Source: Maribellus sp. CM-23 (GTDB taxonomy: Bacteria; Bacteroidota; Bacteroidia; Bacteroidales; Prolixibacteraceae). From it: DNA of 64,000 bases. Location of the stretch: positions 969,446-1,033,445 of the forward strand of contig NZ_JADWYJ010000001.1 of assembly GCF_021354595.1 (NCBI RefSeq), written 5' to 3'. Numbering within the stretch: position 1 is the stretch's first letter; each line of letters opens with the position of its first letter. The translations under genes were made by a program, and so were the position numbers. Shown piece by piece: positions 27,370-37,091 of this stretch. A model generated the notes under the pieces. It saw only the letters and a list, made by a program, of their open reading frames with translations, was not told the DNA's origin and made no database searches.

Positions 27370-28620
27370 TCAGGGGTTTAGCCCCATCGCCTTAATGTAT
27401 TCATCGTTAACTGTACAATTTCTGAATTGGCAGTTTTCGATGAATTCAAGCAGGGCTTTCTTCACCAGTTCCTGATCGGGACGGGCCGCACGAATTTCAG
27501 TAAAATTACCCCGCGCACTTTCTGTAAAAGCTACGATCTGATCCCAGTTTTCAGGAGTTGGAACAGTTACCATTCCCCTTTCGCTTCCCATCTTTTTGTA
27601 AGGCCAGTAGGTGTATCCAATGTTGTTACGGATCATCAGCCGGGTCCAGGCCGAAATCCATTCGTTGGTATTTTCGCCCGTTTCCCCCATAAACATGGGC
27701 AGGTTTACGGAATCTCTGAAATCGACAAAATCCTGTATGTTGGCCTGCAAGGTGTCGCACCAGTAACGATGACAGGTGTACATCATTTTATCATCCAGTT
27801 TCGAATCGGTAAAAACCCTGAAATTGCTGTTCCACTGTGCACCGCCCAACATGATAATATGGTTGGGATCCACCTCGCGGACGGCTGCCACGGCTTTTCG
27901 GTACAAAGGTTCCAGCTGTGCATTCAGCATGGCCTCCTCGTCTTTAAAATACGTGGCAATGGGCTCGTTCAATAAATCGTAGGCGAGGATAACCGGCTCG
28001 TCTTTGTAATGCTCCGCAATTCGTTTCCAAATGTCCACAAACAGCTTCTGACTGCGTTCGCTTACCATCAGCCACGGATAACCGTAACTGTCATCGATGT
28101 TGTCGCCGGTTTGTCCGCCGGGAGCATCGTGCATGTCCAGTATCAGGTAAATTTCGGAGGCACGGCACCACTCCACCAGGCTGTCCAAACGCTGAAAACC
28201 ATCTTGATCATGGCTTAGCCCCATGTAATCTTCGTGGGTAAAAAGTTTGTAATGAAAAGGGATGCGAATGGTATTGGCTCCGGTACTTTTAATGTGTTGA
28301 ATATCCTCACGGGTAACATAATTGTCTTTGAATTTTTGCCAGAACTCATCCACAAAATCAGGCCCCACCATTTCACGAAATGCCTGATCGATCAGTCTTG
28401 CCGAACTTGCTTTTTGAAAACGGAACATGTATCCTTCCGGATTCAGCCAGTTCCCCAAGTTGGTTCCCTGGATAAAAAATTTGCTTCCGTCGGGAGCCAC
28501 CAGATCGGGGCCGCTAATGGTAATAAACTGAGGTTCCGGCTTGGGTTCAACAGCAGTTTGACATGCATAAAAAGCGCCAAAGAATGCCGCCAGTATAAGC
28601 AGGCTTAGTCGTTTTTTCAT
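27370..28620 (-). CDS. GH5-family glycoside hydrolase lipoprotein
   Basis: About 416 residues from MKKRLSLLILAAFFGAFYAC, a lipoprotein signal; the start at 28620 is preferred to 28644 for that reason. A (beta/alpha)8 fold of GH5 type is indicated by GTNLGNWL, GANTIRIPFHY, YLILDMHDAPGG, the acid/base glutamate in AYDLLNEPIA, and the nucleophile glutamate in PMFMGETGENT. GH5 enzymes cleave beta-linked glucans, mannans or related chains. The subfamily cannot be named. It is followed 90 bp upstream on the same strand by the phosphoesterase gene. Confidence 0.88.
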   Translation of the reverse strand: MKKRLSLLILAAFFGAFYACQTAVEPKPEPQFITISGPDLVAPDGSKFFIQGTNLGNWLNPEGYMFRFQKASSARLIDQAFREMVGPDFVDEFWQKFKDNYVTREDIQHIKSTGANTIRIPFHYKLFTHEDYMGLSHDQDGFQRLDSLVEWCRASEIYLILDMHDAPGGQTGDNIDDSYGYPWLMVSERSQKLFVDIWKRIAEHYKDEPVILAYDLLNEPIATYFKDEEAMLNAQLEPLYRKAVAAVREVDPNHIIMLGGAQWNSNFRVFTDSKLDDKMMYTCHRYWCDTLQANIQDFVDFRDSVNLPMFMGETGENTNEWISAWTRLMIRNNIGYTYWPYKKMGSERGMVTVPTPENWDQIVAFTESARGNFTEIRAARPDQELVKKALLEFIENCQFRNCTVNDEYIKAMGLNP

Positions 28621-28710
28621 GACGGTTGTATTGAAATGTTTCAAAAACAGAACGATTCCACTTTCAAAAATAAGCGATGCAATTCATTTCCCTAAAAGCC
28701 AGACTCCCGC

Positions 28711-29880
28711 TCAGAAAGTCAGTTTTTGCAAGGCTTCTCCACCCGTAGTTTTTTGAATAACGGTAAAATTATCCAGGTCGGCCTCTACTTCCAGCGAAGT
28801 ATTGTGTGCATTAATAATGATTGGGAAGTCGTGCACTTCCGGTTCCGGTTTCAGATATTCGTACCGGTGTAAATGTCCGCACAACATCGCTGTTATTCCC
28901 TGTCCGTTCAACACCGGCAAAAATTTATTCCGGATATCTGCCGGCCCGTGCCAGCTCGAGCCCACCGGAGGAATGTGTATCAGCACCACCTTGTGACGGG
29001 CGGTTTTAAACGCTTCGGTCTGCACAACTTCTTCCAGCCACTTTTGCTGTTCCGTGCGATACGCATCAAATTGTGCCAGCCCCGAATATTCAATGTCTGA
29101 ATCCGGTTTATCCTCTCCTCCGTCGAGCACAATAAAAAACACAGGCCCCTGCCGGAATGAATAATACAGTTTCCCGGTATTGGTGGGGTAATATTCAGGA
29201 AAAGCCACGCTGAACTTTCCCCGTGTTTCATGATTTCCCCGGCAAAAATAAACAGGCACTTCTCCGGCAAACATGTTTACCGATTCATCCATAAAACCGC
29301 TGAAAAACTGGGTTTCATCATTCATGGAAGAAACCATGTCGCCGTTAAAAAACACCAGATCGGTAGTTCCGTACTTTACTTTTTGCGAAAGATTTTTTAG
29401 ATCGTCCACCCTGCTGTGAATATCGTTCAGCATAAGAAAAGAAATCGATTTTTTGTCCTGATCCAGTGTACAAAACCTCAAGGGCTTTTTCGAATATACA
29501 TTGGAAGAGGCAATGTTTCCGTACAAAACTCGGTGCCCTTCGTAACTTAACACGGCCTGCGAAAAAATACGGTAACGGTATTCGGTGCCTTTTTCCAGGC
29601 CCGGAATCTTTATTTTGTGCAGCTTTCCTACGATCTTGTTTCCGTTGGAAGTTTCGTAATACTTCGGACGTTCGCTGGCATAAAAACTGTTATCGCCTGC
29701 CGGGGCAACTTCTACCCACGACACCGCGTTGCTGTCGGTTGTCCAAACAACGGTCACTTCATTCTCGCCCAGCGCCTGAATGTATGGCCCGTGGGTAATG
29801 TGCAGCTCTTGTGCAATTCCGGAAAGTGAAATAAAAAAGAGAAGCAAAACGACCAAGAGAGATACTTTTGTTTTATTCAT
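28711..29880 (-). CDS. Secreted metallophosphoesterase, purple acid phosphatase-like
   Basis: About 389 residues starting MNKTKVSLLVVLLLFFISLSGIAQ, a signal peptide (29880 chosen over 29925). An N-terminal fibronectin-like domain of the purple acid phosphatase kind (HGPYIQALGENEVTVVWTTDS) precedes a calcineurin-like domain with metal motifs NDIH, FNGDMV, CRGNHETRG, LIHIPP and CGHLHRYEY. The first motif is N-D-I-H rather than the common G-D-x-H. It would hydrolyse phosphate esters outside the cytoplasm. The substrate is unknown. Confidence 0.88.
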   Translation of the reverse strand: MNKTKVSLLVVLLLFFISLSGIAQELHITHGPYIQALGENEVTVVWTTDSNAVSWVEVAPAGDNSFYASERPKYYETSNGNKIVGKLHKIKIPGLEKGTEYRYRIFSQAVLSYEGHRVLYGNIASSNVYSKKPLRFCTLDQDKKSISFLMLNDIHSRVDDLKNLSQKVKYGTTDLVFFNGDMVSSMNDETQFFSGFMDESVNMFAGEVPVYFCRGNHETRGKFSVAFPEYYPTNTGKLYYSFRQGPVFFIVLDGGEDKPDSDIEYSGLAQFDAYRTEQQKWLEEVVQTEAFKTARHKVVLIHIPPVGSSWHGPADIRNKFLPVLNGQGITAMLCGHLHRYEYLKPEPEVHDFPIIINAHNTSLEVEADLDNFTVIQKTTGGEALQKLTF

Positions 29881-29993
29881 GATTTTACAGGTTACACAAT
29901 TCAACCGGAAACAAATGATGCTCATTTTTTATCGGGAGAAATCGGTTGGTTTAAGTAAAAATACTCAGGGTGAATTTAGCAAAAAGTATCAGA

Positions 29994-30045
29994 AGTAAAG
30001 AATCCTGACCTGAACAGGATCTCACAAAGTCAGAAATTCTTTACT
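29994..30045 (-). terminator. Hairpin after nagB, probable operon terminator
   Basis: AGTAAAGAAT (29994-30003) pairs with ATTCTTTACT (30036-30045), with an inner CCTG/CAGG stem. It lies about 55 bp after the nagB stop on the minus strand, with a short T run a little further on. It probably ends the LacI-controlled operon. Confidence 0.5.
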
Positions 30046-30099
30046 CCTCTTTTTCAATCACGAATTAGCGGTGTTTTGGATTTTGTTTTATTTCAGCTC

Positions 30100-30870
30100 T
30101 TACTCAAGCAGCGAGGCACTGGCAGCATCAAGAAATAAAACAGCATTCGGGTGACGACGCAAGACTGTTGACGGATAATGCTGATCAACCGTTTGCGCTA
30201 ACGTACTCTGAACTGCCTGTGCTTTGTTGGTACCGGGTACCATGCAAAATACAAAGCCGGGTTTCATCAGTGTTGGAACGGTAAGCGTAAGTGCGTGAGT
30301 AGGCACTTCTTCAATCGCGGTAAAACATCCGTCGTTTACCTGTTGCTGGCGGCATTGTAAGTCCAGATCAACTACTTTAACGGCCTGAGGATCGTCGAAA
30401 CGCGCCACGTGCGGATCGTTGAAAGCAATGTGTGTATTTTCGCCGATTCCCATGCAAACAATTTCGGGCTGAAAACGATTCAACAGTTCGGCATACCGGA
30501 TGCATTCCTGTTGCGGGTCGGCCGCCTGGCCATTCAGGTAATGTACTTCAAGAAACGGCACTTTGGAAAAAATCCGTTCTTTTAAAAAATTGCCAAAACC
30601 CTGCGGGGCATCGGCAGACAAGCCAATATACTCGTCCATGTGAAAGGCGATCACCCGTTGCCAGTCGATACCGGGTTGGGCAATCAATGCCTCCAGAAAT
30701 TCGTTTTGAGAAGGCGCAGCGGCAAAAATCATTCGGATGTTTTCGCGTTCTGCCAGCAAAGAACGCATTGCTTGAGCTACCTGTAAGGCAGCATCTTCTC
30801 CCATTTCTTTACGGGAAGAAAATACCTTCACAGAAAGAGTATCTTTCTTAAATTCAGTTTCTTGTATCAT
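30100..30870 (-). CDS. nagB: Glucosamine-6-phosphate deaminase family protein
   Basis: A protein of 256 residues of the NagB/6-phosphogluconolactonase fold, expected in the cytoplasm. VIAFHMDEYIGL and CMGIGENTHIAFNDP match the NagB active-site regions. It would convert glucosamine-6-phosphate to fructose-6-phosphate and ammonia after the NagA step. Compared with the E. coli motif GVGNDGHIAFNEP, the aspartate is Asn and the glutamate is Asp, while the His is kept. This variant occurs in a Bacteroidota NagB-like subfamily, so the exact substrate is less certain. It is the last gene of the operon, 131 bp after nagA. Confidence 0.85.
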   Translation of the reverse strand: MIQETEFKKDTLSVKVFSSRKEMGEDAALQVAQAMRSLLAERENIRMIFAAAPSQNEFLEALIAQPGIDWQRVIAFHMDEYIGLSADAPQGFGNFLKERIFSKVPFLEVHYLNGQAADPQQECIRYAELLNRFQPEIVCMGIGENTHIAFNDPHVARFDDPQAVKVVDLDLQCRQQQVNDGCFTAIEEVPTHALTLTVPTLMKPGFVFCMVPGTNKAQAVQSTLAQTVDQHYPSTVLRRHPNAVLFLDAASASLLE

Positions 30871-31001
30871 TGGTTTTAAATTTTCAACAACAACATAATT
30901 GACAAGGGTTTATCCATCCGGAAACTTTCATTCCAGTAAAAACTGCCGCTATTCTGCACTTCACCCCCGAAAATGCAACGGCTCTATTATTGACCGATTT
31001 A

Positions 31002-32186
31002 TTATAGTTTGCTATGCATAACATCTCCTTTTACAAGGGTTGCCAACACCTGAATATCCGGATCGAAAATGACCACATCAGCATCTTTTCCGATGGTCAG
31101 ACTTCCTTTTTGCTTTTCTACTCCGCAAATTCGTGCAGGTGTGGAACTTATCATCTGTATGGCATGCAACAAAGGCACGCCCGCCAGCTGAATCATGTTT
31201 CGCACCAGGCGATCGGCTGTGGCTACACTACCGGCAAAAGCGGTACGATCGGGAAGCTTGGCAACTCCGTCTTCTACCAGTACCGGCAGGCCGTCCTTTT
31301 TACTTCCCAGTATGCTCTCGTCAACTTCCTGCCCGGCAGCCCGCATCGAATCCGTTATCAGCGCAATCCGCGCGGGTCCCATCTGTTTATATATAAGTTG
31401 CAACAAACTGGGCGGAAGATGTACGCCGTCGGCAATGATCTCTACAGTTAACTGATCGTACAAATAGCCACTTTCAATAATTCCGGCATAACGGAAAGCA
31501 TTGCGACGGGTCACACCCGACATCGCCGAATAAAAATGGGTCAGATGAGTGTAGCCATTTTCCAGGGCTTCCGCCACTACTTCAGAAGTCGCATCGGAGT
31601 GAGCGATAGCAGCCAAAATACCTTTTGCGCTTAGTTTGCGGCCAAACTCCATCGCGCCCTCCAGCTCGGGCGCTGCACTCCAACGAATAATATCCGACGA
31701 CTGATTGAGCAAAGCTTCGTACTCATCACGTTGCGGATTGCGGATGTAACGCGGATCCTGTGCTCCTTTCTGGCTCATGGCAAAATACGGTCCTTCGAGG
31801 TGAAGCCCCAGAAACTGAGCGCCCCCGAAATTTTCATTTTTCACCTGCTTGTACGACTCCAGAAGCTCCAACAGGTCTTCTTTTTCGGCGGTAAGCGTGG
31901 TTGGCACCAGCGCCGTTGTCCCGAACCGAACATGCGTTCGTGCTGCTTCCCGAAAAGCTTCGGGCGTACCATCCATAAAATCGTAGCCGCCACCGCCGTG
32001 CGTGTGCATATCGATAAATCCCGGCGAAACGTAATTTCCGGCAGCATCTATTTCTTCCGCACCCGGAAAACTCATTTCACCTTCTCCCGTCCCCACGATC
32101 TTTCCGTTTTCAATCAGCAAAGTTCCGTTTTCAACTATTCGAAAAGGAGTAATCAGTTTTCCGTTTGTAATTTTTATCCGCTTCAT
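31002..32186 (-). CDS. nagA: N-acetylglucosamine-6-phosphate deacetylase
   Basis: A protein of 394 residues of the amidohydrolase superfamily, cytoplasmic. Metal and catalytic motifs are in order: FIDMHTHGGGGYDFMDG (HxH), GLHLEGPYF (Glu ligand), IAHSDA, THFYSAM and the catalytic Asp in ALITDSMRAAG. It removes acetate from GlcNAc-6-phosphate, giving GlcN-6-phosphate for NagB. It follows the MFS transporter gene by 30 bp and precedes nagB. The three genes give uptake, deacetylation and deamination of an amino sugar; a sugar kinase is not visible in the window. Confidence 0.94.
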   Translation of the reverse strand: MKRIKITNGKLITPFRIVENGTLLIENGKIVGTGEGEMSFPGAEEIDAAGNYVSPGFIDMHTHGGGGYDFMDGTPEAFREAARTHVRFGTTALVPTTLTAEKEDLLELLESYKQVKNENFGGAQFLGLHLEGPYFAMSQKGAQDPRYIRNPQRDEYEALLNQSSDIIRWSAAPELEGAMEFGRKLSAKGILAAIAHSDATSEVVAEALENGYTHLTHFYSAMSGVTRRNAFRYAGIIESGYLYDQLTVEIIADGVHLPPSLLQLIYKQMGPARIALITDSMRAAGQEVDESILGSKKDGLPVLVEDGVAKLPDRTAFAGSVATADRLVRNMIQLAGVPLLHAIQMISSTPARICGVEKQKGSLTIGKDADVVIFDPDIQVLATLVKGDVMHSKL

Positions 32187-32216
32187 TGTATTCCTTTCTT
32201 TTATTTTTCAGAAAAA

Positions 32217-33530
32217 TTAAGCCAGCGCTTTTACTGCCGGTTTCCAACGCTTTACGCGATAACCGTAAGCCGCAAAGAAAACCAGGTATATATAACACGG
32301 AATCAGGATCATGTATGCCGAACGCACACTAAAATGATCGGCCATTATTCCGTACAAAACCGGTGTAAGCGCGTTACCACACAAGCCCATGATCATAATG
32401 GAAGAACCCAGTTTGGTGAAACGTCCGAGTCCTTTGATGGCCAGCGGCCAAATGTTGGCAAATATCAGTGAATTGGGTAATCCCAACGCTGCCAAAAGCC
32501 AGATGGAAACATCGGTCTGGTGCCCGAACACATTTACTTGCCCGCTAAACACAAGCACTCCTCCCGAAAGAACCAGCCCCATGATGGTACAAACCAGCAA
32601 AGCATTGCGCTGATTGATATAGCGGGGAATTGTGATCACCCCAATAAAATAACCGCACATGGTAGCTCCCAGCACGTACGATGGAAATACTTTGGCTTCC
32701 AGCAAATCGAGCCCCATCGTTTGCGCATAACCAATAATGGTATCAATGGCAATAATCTGAGACCCAACGTGAAAGAAAATGGCCAGCGCCCCCAGAATCA
32801 GGTATGGAAACTGAAAGATGCTGGTTTTACTGTGTTCACCTTCTGCCAGTTCTTCCTTGTTTGATTGCTCAGTATTTAACTCGGGCAGCGGCGAAAAACG
32901 GACCAGCAGTCCCACCGCGATCAACATTGCTCCCAGCACCGAATACGGAAGAATCACCCGTCGGATAAGCTCATCCAGCAAATGGTTTTTCTCGGCAACT
33001 GAAAGCGTACCGCTTTCGAGCGTACGGAACAATTCGCTGTCGGTTACTTTCAACACAACGGCCGCAAAAATAAGCGGCGCCAAAATACCGGCCACTTTGT
33101 TACAGATTCCCATGATGCTGATGCGCTGTGCGGCCCTTTCAATCGGCCCCACAATGGTAATATACGGATTAGCCGCCGTTTGCAACAAAGCCAGTCCGGT
33201 TCCAATCAGAAATAAACCTGTCAGAAATACAGGATAGGCGCGGCTAAGAGCTGCCGGCACAAACAGGAATGCCCCGAAAGCCATGGCAAAAAAGCCCATC
33301 ATCATCCCTTTTTTAAATCCCACCTTTTCCAGCAAAAAGGAAGAAGGTACCGACATAAAAAAGTAGGCCACATAAAAGGCAAAAGCCACCAAATAGGACT
33401 GAAAATGCGTGAGTTCACAGGCTATTTTAAAATACGGTATCAGAATGGCATTGACCCAGGAGACAAAGCCAAAAATAAAAAACATTAAGCCAAGTATGGC
33501 GATAGATATAAAGGATGTTTTGTTCTTCAT
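32217..33530 (-). CDS. Sugar MFS transporter, FucP/NagP-like
   Basis: A protein of 437 residues with about 12 hydrophobic segments, an inner-membrane symporter of the FucP-type sugar MFS family. Typical stretches are FGFVSWVNAILIPYFKIACELTHFQSYLVAFAFYVAYFFMSVPSS, GTGLALLQTAANPYITIVGP, and NSLIFANIWPLAIKGLGRFTKLGSSIMIMGLCGNALTPVLYG. Related Bacteroidota proteins import GlcNAc (NagP) or fucose. Because nagA and nagB follow directly, GlcNAc or a related amino sugar is the likely substrate. Fucose cannot be ruled out given the fucosidase genes elsewhere in the window. Confidence 0.92.
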   Translation of the reverse strand: MKNKTSFISIAILGLMFFIFGFVSWVNAILIPYFKIACELTHFQSYLVAFAFYVAYFFMSVPSSFLLEKVGFKKGMMMGFFAMAFGAFLFVPAALSRAYPVFLTGLFLIGTGLALLQTAANPYITIVGPIERAAQRISIMGICNKVAGILAPLIFAAVVLKVTDSELFRTLESGTLSVAEKNHLLDELIRRVILPYSVLGAMLIAVGLLVRFSPLPELNTEQSNKEELAEGEHSKTSIFQFPYLILGALAIFFHVGSQIIAIDTIIGYAQTMGLDLLEAKVFPSYVLGATMCGYFIGVITIPRYINQRNALLVCTIMGLVLSGGVLVFSGQVNVFGHQTDVSIWLLAALGLPNSLIFANIWPLAIKGLGRFTKLGSSIMIMGLCGNALTPVLYGIMADHFSVRSAYMILIPCYIYLVFFAAYGYRVKRWKPAVKALA

Positions 33531-33608
33531 CAGTTTAAAATTGTTTGTTTTGAATGGTTTCCCAGGAGTGCGGGAATACTCCCATTTATGATTCGTTTCT
33601 GTTTAGTT

Positions 33609-35204
33609 TTATACAATTCTCCTGTTCACCTCGTCCCACTCCATTCTTCGTTTCTCGACGTAGGACCGATGAGCCATAATACAGGTTATACCTTCTTCAA
33701 AAGCCATATCGATGTTGGCACTGGTGGTCCCTCCGTTTCGGATGCAGTTCAGCCATTCGCGCAGGTGCAGGTGCGTAACATCCACCGCCCGCCCGTTAAG
33801 CGTAGTGGTGGTAAGTCCGCGGGAAGCATAGTATTTCTCGGAAGCCGAACTCACCGCATCAATCTGCTGCGAAGCCGGATTGTAGGTCAACAAAGGCGAA
33901 CCGGTGTCAATGGCTCCCGATTTAATCTGCTCCCGGTAACGGGTTGAGCCCGAATCGGCATGGATAATCACATTGTTTCCAAGCTCCATCGAGGCATCGT
34001 GCCCCATAAAAACCCTTCCCCTGCTGCGACTTGACGCAAGGTTACCGCTGTACATCAGCGTTAATTCCTTTTCAGGGTACTCAAAAACACAATGAAGCGA
34101 ATCAGGCATTTCCCGCCCGTCTTTCCAGTAATACACGCCGCCCGAAGAAACCACCGATTTAGGAATTCCTACTCGCAGCAGCTGATTTACCGCATCAAAT
34201 TCATGCGTGAATAACTGACCGATCATTCCGGAATCATAGTCGAACCATTTGGTCCAGTTATAAAACCTTTCGACACTGAACGGAACCTCAGGCGCTGCTC
34301 CAAGCCACTGCTTCCAGTCGATTACTGTTTCATCACCGGGCTTGAGGTTTCCCTTTGCGTCGAGATGCCTGACCCAGGCACCGTTGGCAGAATTCCGGTT
34401 GGAGGTGGTTTCAATCAAGGTAATTTTCCCAAGAATATTCTTTTTGACAATTTCTTTGGCTTGTTGAAAAACCACACTTTGCGGAATCTGATGCCCCAGC
34501 TGAAAGACAACCGGACTGTTTTTTACCGTTTCGTACAACTCGTTGAGTTCCGCTTCGTGCAGTGCCGCGCTTTTCTCACAATAGATATGCTTACCCGCTT
34601 TTGCGGCATCGGTTGCAATACGTGCATGATGATGATCGGGAGTGGCAATAATTACCGCATCGATTTCTTTGTCGGCCAGCATCTCCTGATAGGTCCGATA
34701 GCGTTTAACCGGTAACTTCGGTGCTGTCTCCCCTCCCGGACGTGTATAGTTTCCGGCAGTGGCCAGTCCGTTTTCAGCATGGTTGTCAAAAACATCGCAA
34801 ATACCCGTTATGGCCACATCCAGGTACTCCTGTTCCAGCCAACTGTTGAGAGTATTTTTTTGCTGACGTGTTTTCACATCATCCGGATGCATAAATCCCA
34901 ACGCATTCGACAACTGTCTGCCACGGGTACCAAAACCAATAAACCCAACACGGATCAATTCTCCCTGTGATTTTTTTTGTCCGTAATCAGATTTAGGAAG
35001 CTCCAGAGAATCCAGGCCCAAATCTTTTATGATTGAACTTTTCTTCGAAAGATCGTAATCGCGTTTATTGAGTAAGCCGACTCCAAACAAACCCAAAACA
35101 GGCAGTCCGGCCATTGCTTTCAAAACAGTTCTTCGTTTCATATCCCGGTTTAAACCGGTATTTTCCTGCTGCAAAGCTCCCTGATCCGTTTTTTTATCAC
35201 TCAT
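33609..35204 (-). CDS. Tat-type Gfo/Idh/MocA oxidoreductase with E-K-S motif
   Basis: A protein of 531 residues. After about 20 residues comes a twin-arginine signal (MKRRTVLKAMAGLPVLGLFGVGLL), so it is probably exported folded with its cofactor. The Rossmann domain holds GFIGFGTRGRQL and VIIATPDHHHARIATDAAKAGKHIYCEKSAAL. The usual E-K-P motif is E-K-S here, keeping the lysine but losing the proline. It lies 1 bp from the DoxX gene, so the two are tightly coupled. Exported members of this superfamily oxidise sugars or act as NAD-dependent glycosidases (GH109), but no specific activity can be assigned. Confidence 0.88.
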   Translation of the reverse strand: MSDKKTDQGALQQENTGLNRDMKRRTVLKAMAGLPVLGLFGVGLLNKRDYDLSKKSSIIKDLGLDSLELPKSDYGQKKSQGELIRVGFIGFGTRGRQLSNALGFMHPDDVKTRQQKNTLNSWLEQEYLDVAITGICDVFDNHAENGLATAGNYTRPGGETAPKLPVKRYRTYQEMLADKEIDAVIIATPDHHHARIATDAAKAGKHIYCEKSAALHEAELNELYETVKNSPVVFQLGHQIPQSVVFQQAKEIVKKNILGKITLIETTSNRNSANGAWVRHLDAKGNLKPGDETVIDWKQWLGAAPEVPFSVERFYNWTKWFDYDSGMIGQLFTHEFDAVNQLLRVGIPKSVVSSGGVYYWKDGREMPDSLHCVFEYPEKELTLMYSGNLASSRSRGRVFMGHDASMELGNNVIIHADSGSTRYREQIKSGAIDTGSPLLTYNPASQQIDAVSSASEKYYASRGLTTTTLNGRAVDVTHLHLREWLNCIRNGGTTSANIDMAFEEGITCIMAHRSYVEKRRMEWDEVNRRIV

Positions 35205-35205
35205 A

Positions 35206-35706
35206 TTATTTCTCCTCCTTCTTTATTGTGAACCGACCAAGCAGCGCATCCAAACCAAGGATACTGCCGGTTGGAAACAAGGCAAGCACAGCCAGTGCAA
35301 AAGCCTCGATCAGCGTTTTATTGACAATCAGATTGTTTCCATCAGCTGGCAGTGAATACTCGATACCCACCAACGGAGGACAATTCAGGTAATAAACTAC
35401 CAGCAGCACAAATCCAGACACGGCAGCAACTCGGAAAAACATCCCCAGGATAAGTCCCAGGCCAATGGCAATCAGCCCCCAGGTATTGAGAAAATCAACC
35501 GTACTCAGGATGTTTGGATTAGTAACAACCCAATCAGCAAACCCGGAAAGTATCCATTGCGACTCTTTTAAAAAGCCAACGGACGACCATTGGGGGTTTA
35601 GCAGTTTTGCCACCCCCTCGTACAGCAAATGCCATCCGATCAGAAAGCGCAAAGCCACCAGAAACGTTAGCTGCCAACGGGTATAGTTGTTCTTCATTTT
35701 ACTCAT
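35206..35706 (-). CDS. DoxX-family membrane protein
   Basis: A protein of 166 residues with four predicted membrane helices. The family pattern is seen in FLVALRFLIGWHLLYEGVAKLLNPQWSS and LNTWGLIAIGLGLILGMFFRVAAVSGFVLLVVYYLN. DoxX proteins are inner-membrane proteins sometimes linked to quinone-dependent oxidation. It sits between two Tat-exported Gfo/Idh/MocA genes in the same operon (24 bp and 1 bp gaps), so passing electrons from these enzymes to the respiratory chain is a possible role. That is inference. Confidence 0.88.
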   Translation of the reverse strand: MSKMKNNYTRWQLTFLVALRFLIGWHLLYEGVAKLLNPQWSSVGFLKESQWILSGFADWVVTNPNILSTVDFLNTWGLIAIGLGLILGMFFRVAAVSGFVLLVVYYLNCPPLVGIEYSLPADGNNLIVNKTLIEAFALAVLALFPTGSILGLDALLGRFTIKKEEK

Positions 35707-35730
35707 TTAACTAAAAATAAATCGCCAAAA

Positions 35731-37074
35731 CTACAGCTTCATTTCCCAGCCTTTTTGATAGTCGCGCGCCCACAATTTATTAGCTTCCTTGTCTTTGATG
35801 ATGTGACCGTTTGTTGGGTCAATATCCAATGACCGGCCTACGCGTTGTGCGATGTTTCCTAATTGCACCAGCAAAGTACTTTTGTGACCGGAGTCGATAT
35901 CGGAGCTAAGCGCTTCTCCTTTGGTTATGCCGCCAAAAAAGTTCTGAATATGCAAGGCATCCAACTGCTGAGCAGGACTGGCTGCATTACGCGGATCAAT
36001 TTTTTCCTTGTCCTCTACTTTACTGATCTCTTTCCCGGCCAGGTCATAAACCGTATAACCATTACCGCCGGTAATCAGCAACGAACCTTTGTCACCGTAG
36101 AACATGGCTCCTACTGACGATCCTTCAATGCTGCGGGCATTACAGCTGCGGCCTTCCCAGGTCATTGTGAAGCCTTCTTCGAAATCCATGCTGATCACCT
36201 GTGTATCCGGTGTTTCCCAATCATCCTGAAAGTGGAACCTTCCGCCATTTGAGCTAACACGTATCGGGTAATTAACATCCATACCCCAGCGTAACAAGTC
36301 AACCATATGCGTTCCGTTGTTCAGGGCTTCGCCTGTTCCCCACTGCCAGAACCAGTGCCAGTTATAATGTACATAATTGTCTTTGAACTGCATACGCGGA
36401 GCTGGGCCCTGCCACAATTCCCAGTCTAACCATTCCGGAACGGCTGACAATTTTCCAACACCGATGGATGGCCGTTTATTTGTATACCAGCTTTTGCCAA
36501 AATACGGTTTACCAATGGCGCCTGATTTAATTTCTTCTATTGCCTTGATCACATTGGGCCATGAGCGACGCTGGTTTCCCATTTGCAAAATACGGTTGTA
36601 ACGACTGGCAGCTTCTACCAGTATCTCGCCCTCGGCAGGACTGTGACTACATGGTTTTTCAAGGTAAACGTGCTTCCCGGCTTTCAGGGCCAGCAAAGCA
36701 GCCGGAGCGTGCCAGTGGTCGGGTGTTGCGATAATTATCGCATCCATGTCTTTATCTTCCAGTGCCTTTCTGAAATCACCAAAAGACTTCGGACGACTGC
36801 CGGTAATCTCGTTAATGCTGCTCACACATTTCTCCGCAGCCCTGCTATCCACATCGCTAACCGACATCAGGTTGCAATTTTTCTGCATCGCAAAGTTTTT
36901 CGCCAAAGCCAATCCTCTGGAGTTAACCCCCATGGCACCAACATTAATTCGCTCGTTAGCACCCACCACATTGCGGTAGTTTTTGGCTGCGAATCCCGGC
37001 AATACTCCACCCAGTGATAAAGCGGCGGTTCCCAACACTGTCGTTTTTATAAAGGTTCTTCTATCTTTTTCCAT
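35731..37074 (-). CDS. Tat-exported Gfo/Idh/MocA oxidoreductase
   Basis: A protein of 447 residues with a twin-arginine signal (DRRTFIKTTVLGTAALSLGGVLPGFAA). The nucleotide-binding domain has INVGAMGVNSRGLALAK and MDAIIIATPDHWHAPAALLALKAGKHVYLEKPCSHSPAEG, with the intact E-K-P motif. The C-terminal domain includes WHWFWQWGTGEALNNGTHMVDLLRWGM, where the His lies at the expected catalytic site. Members of this Tat group are common in Bacteroidota glycan loci and may oxidise glycosides in the periplasm. It is followed by DoxX (24 bp) and preceded by another oxidoreductase (17 bp). Confidence 0.9.
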   Translation of the reverse strand: MEKDRRTFIKTTVLGTAALSLGGVLPGFAAKNYRNVVGANERINVGAMGVNSRGLALAKNFAMQKNCNLMSVSDVDSRAAEKCVSSINEITGSRPKSFGDFRKALEDKDMDAIIIATPDHWHAPAALLALKAGKHVYLEKPCSHSPAEGEILVEAASRYNRILQMGNQRRSWPNVIKAIEEIKSGAIGKPYFGKSWYTNKRPSIGVGKLSAVPEWLDWELWQGPAPRMQFKDNYVHYNWHWFWQWGTGEALNNGTHMVDLLRWGMDVNYPIRVSSNGGRFHFQDDWETPDTQVISMDFEEGFTMTWEGRSCNARSIEGSSVGAMFYGDKGSLLITGGNGYTVYDLAGKEISKVEDKEKIDPRNAASPAQQLDALHIQNFFGGITKGEALSSDIDSGHKSTLLVQLGNIAQRVGRSLDIDPTNGHIIKDKEANKLWARDYQKGWEMKL

Positions 37075-37091
37075 GATTTATCGTTTGATTG

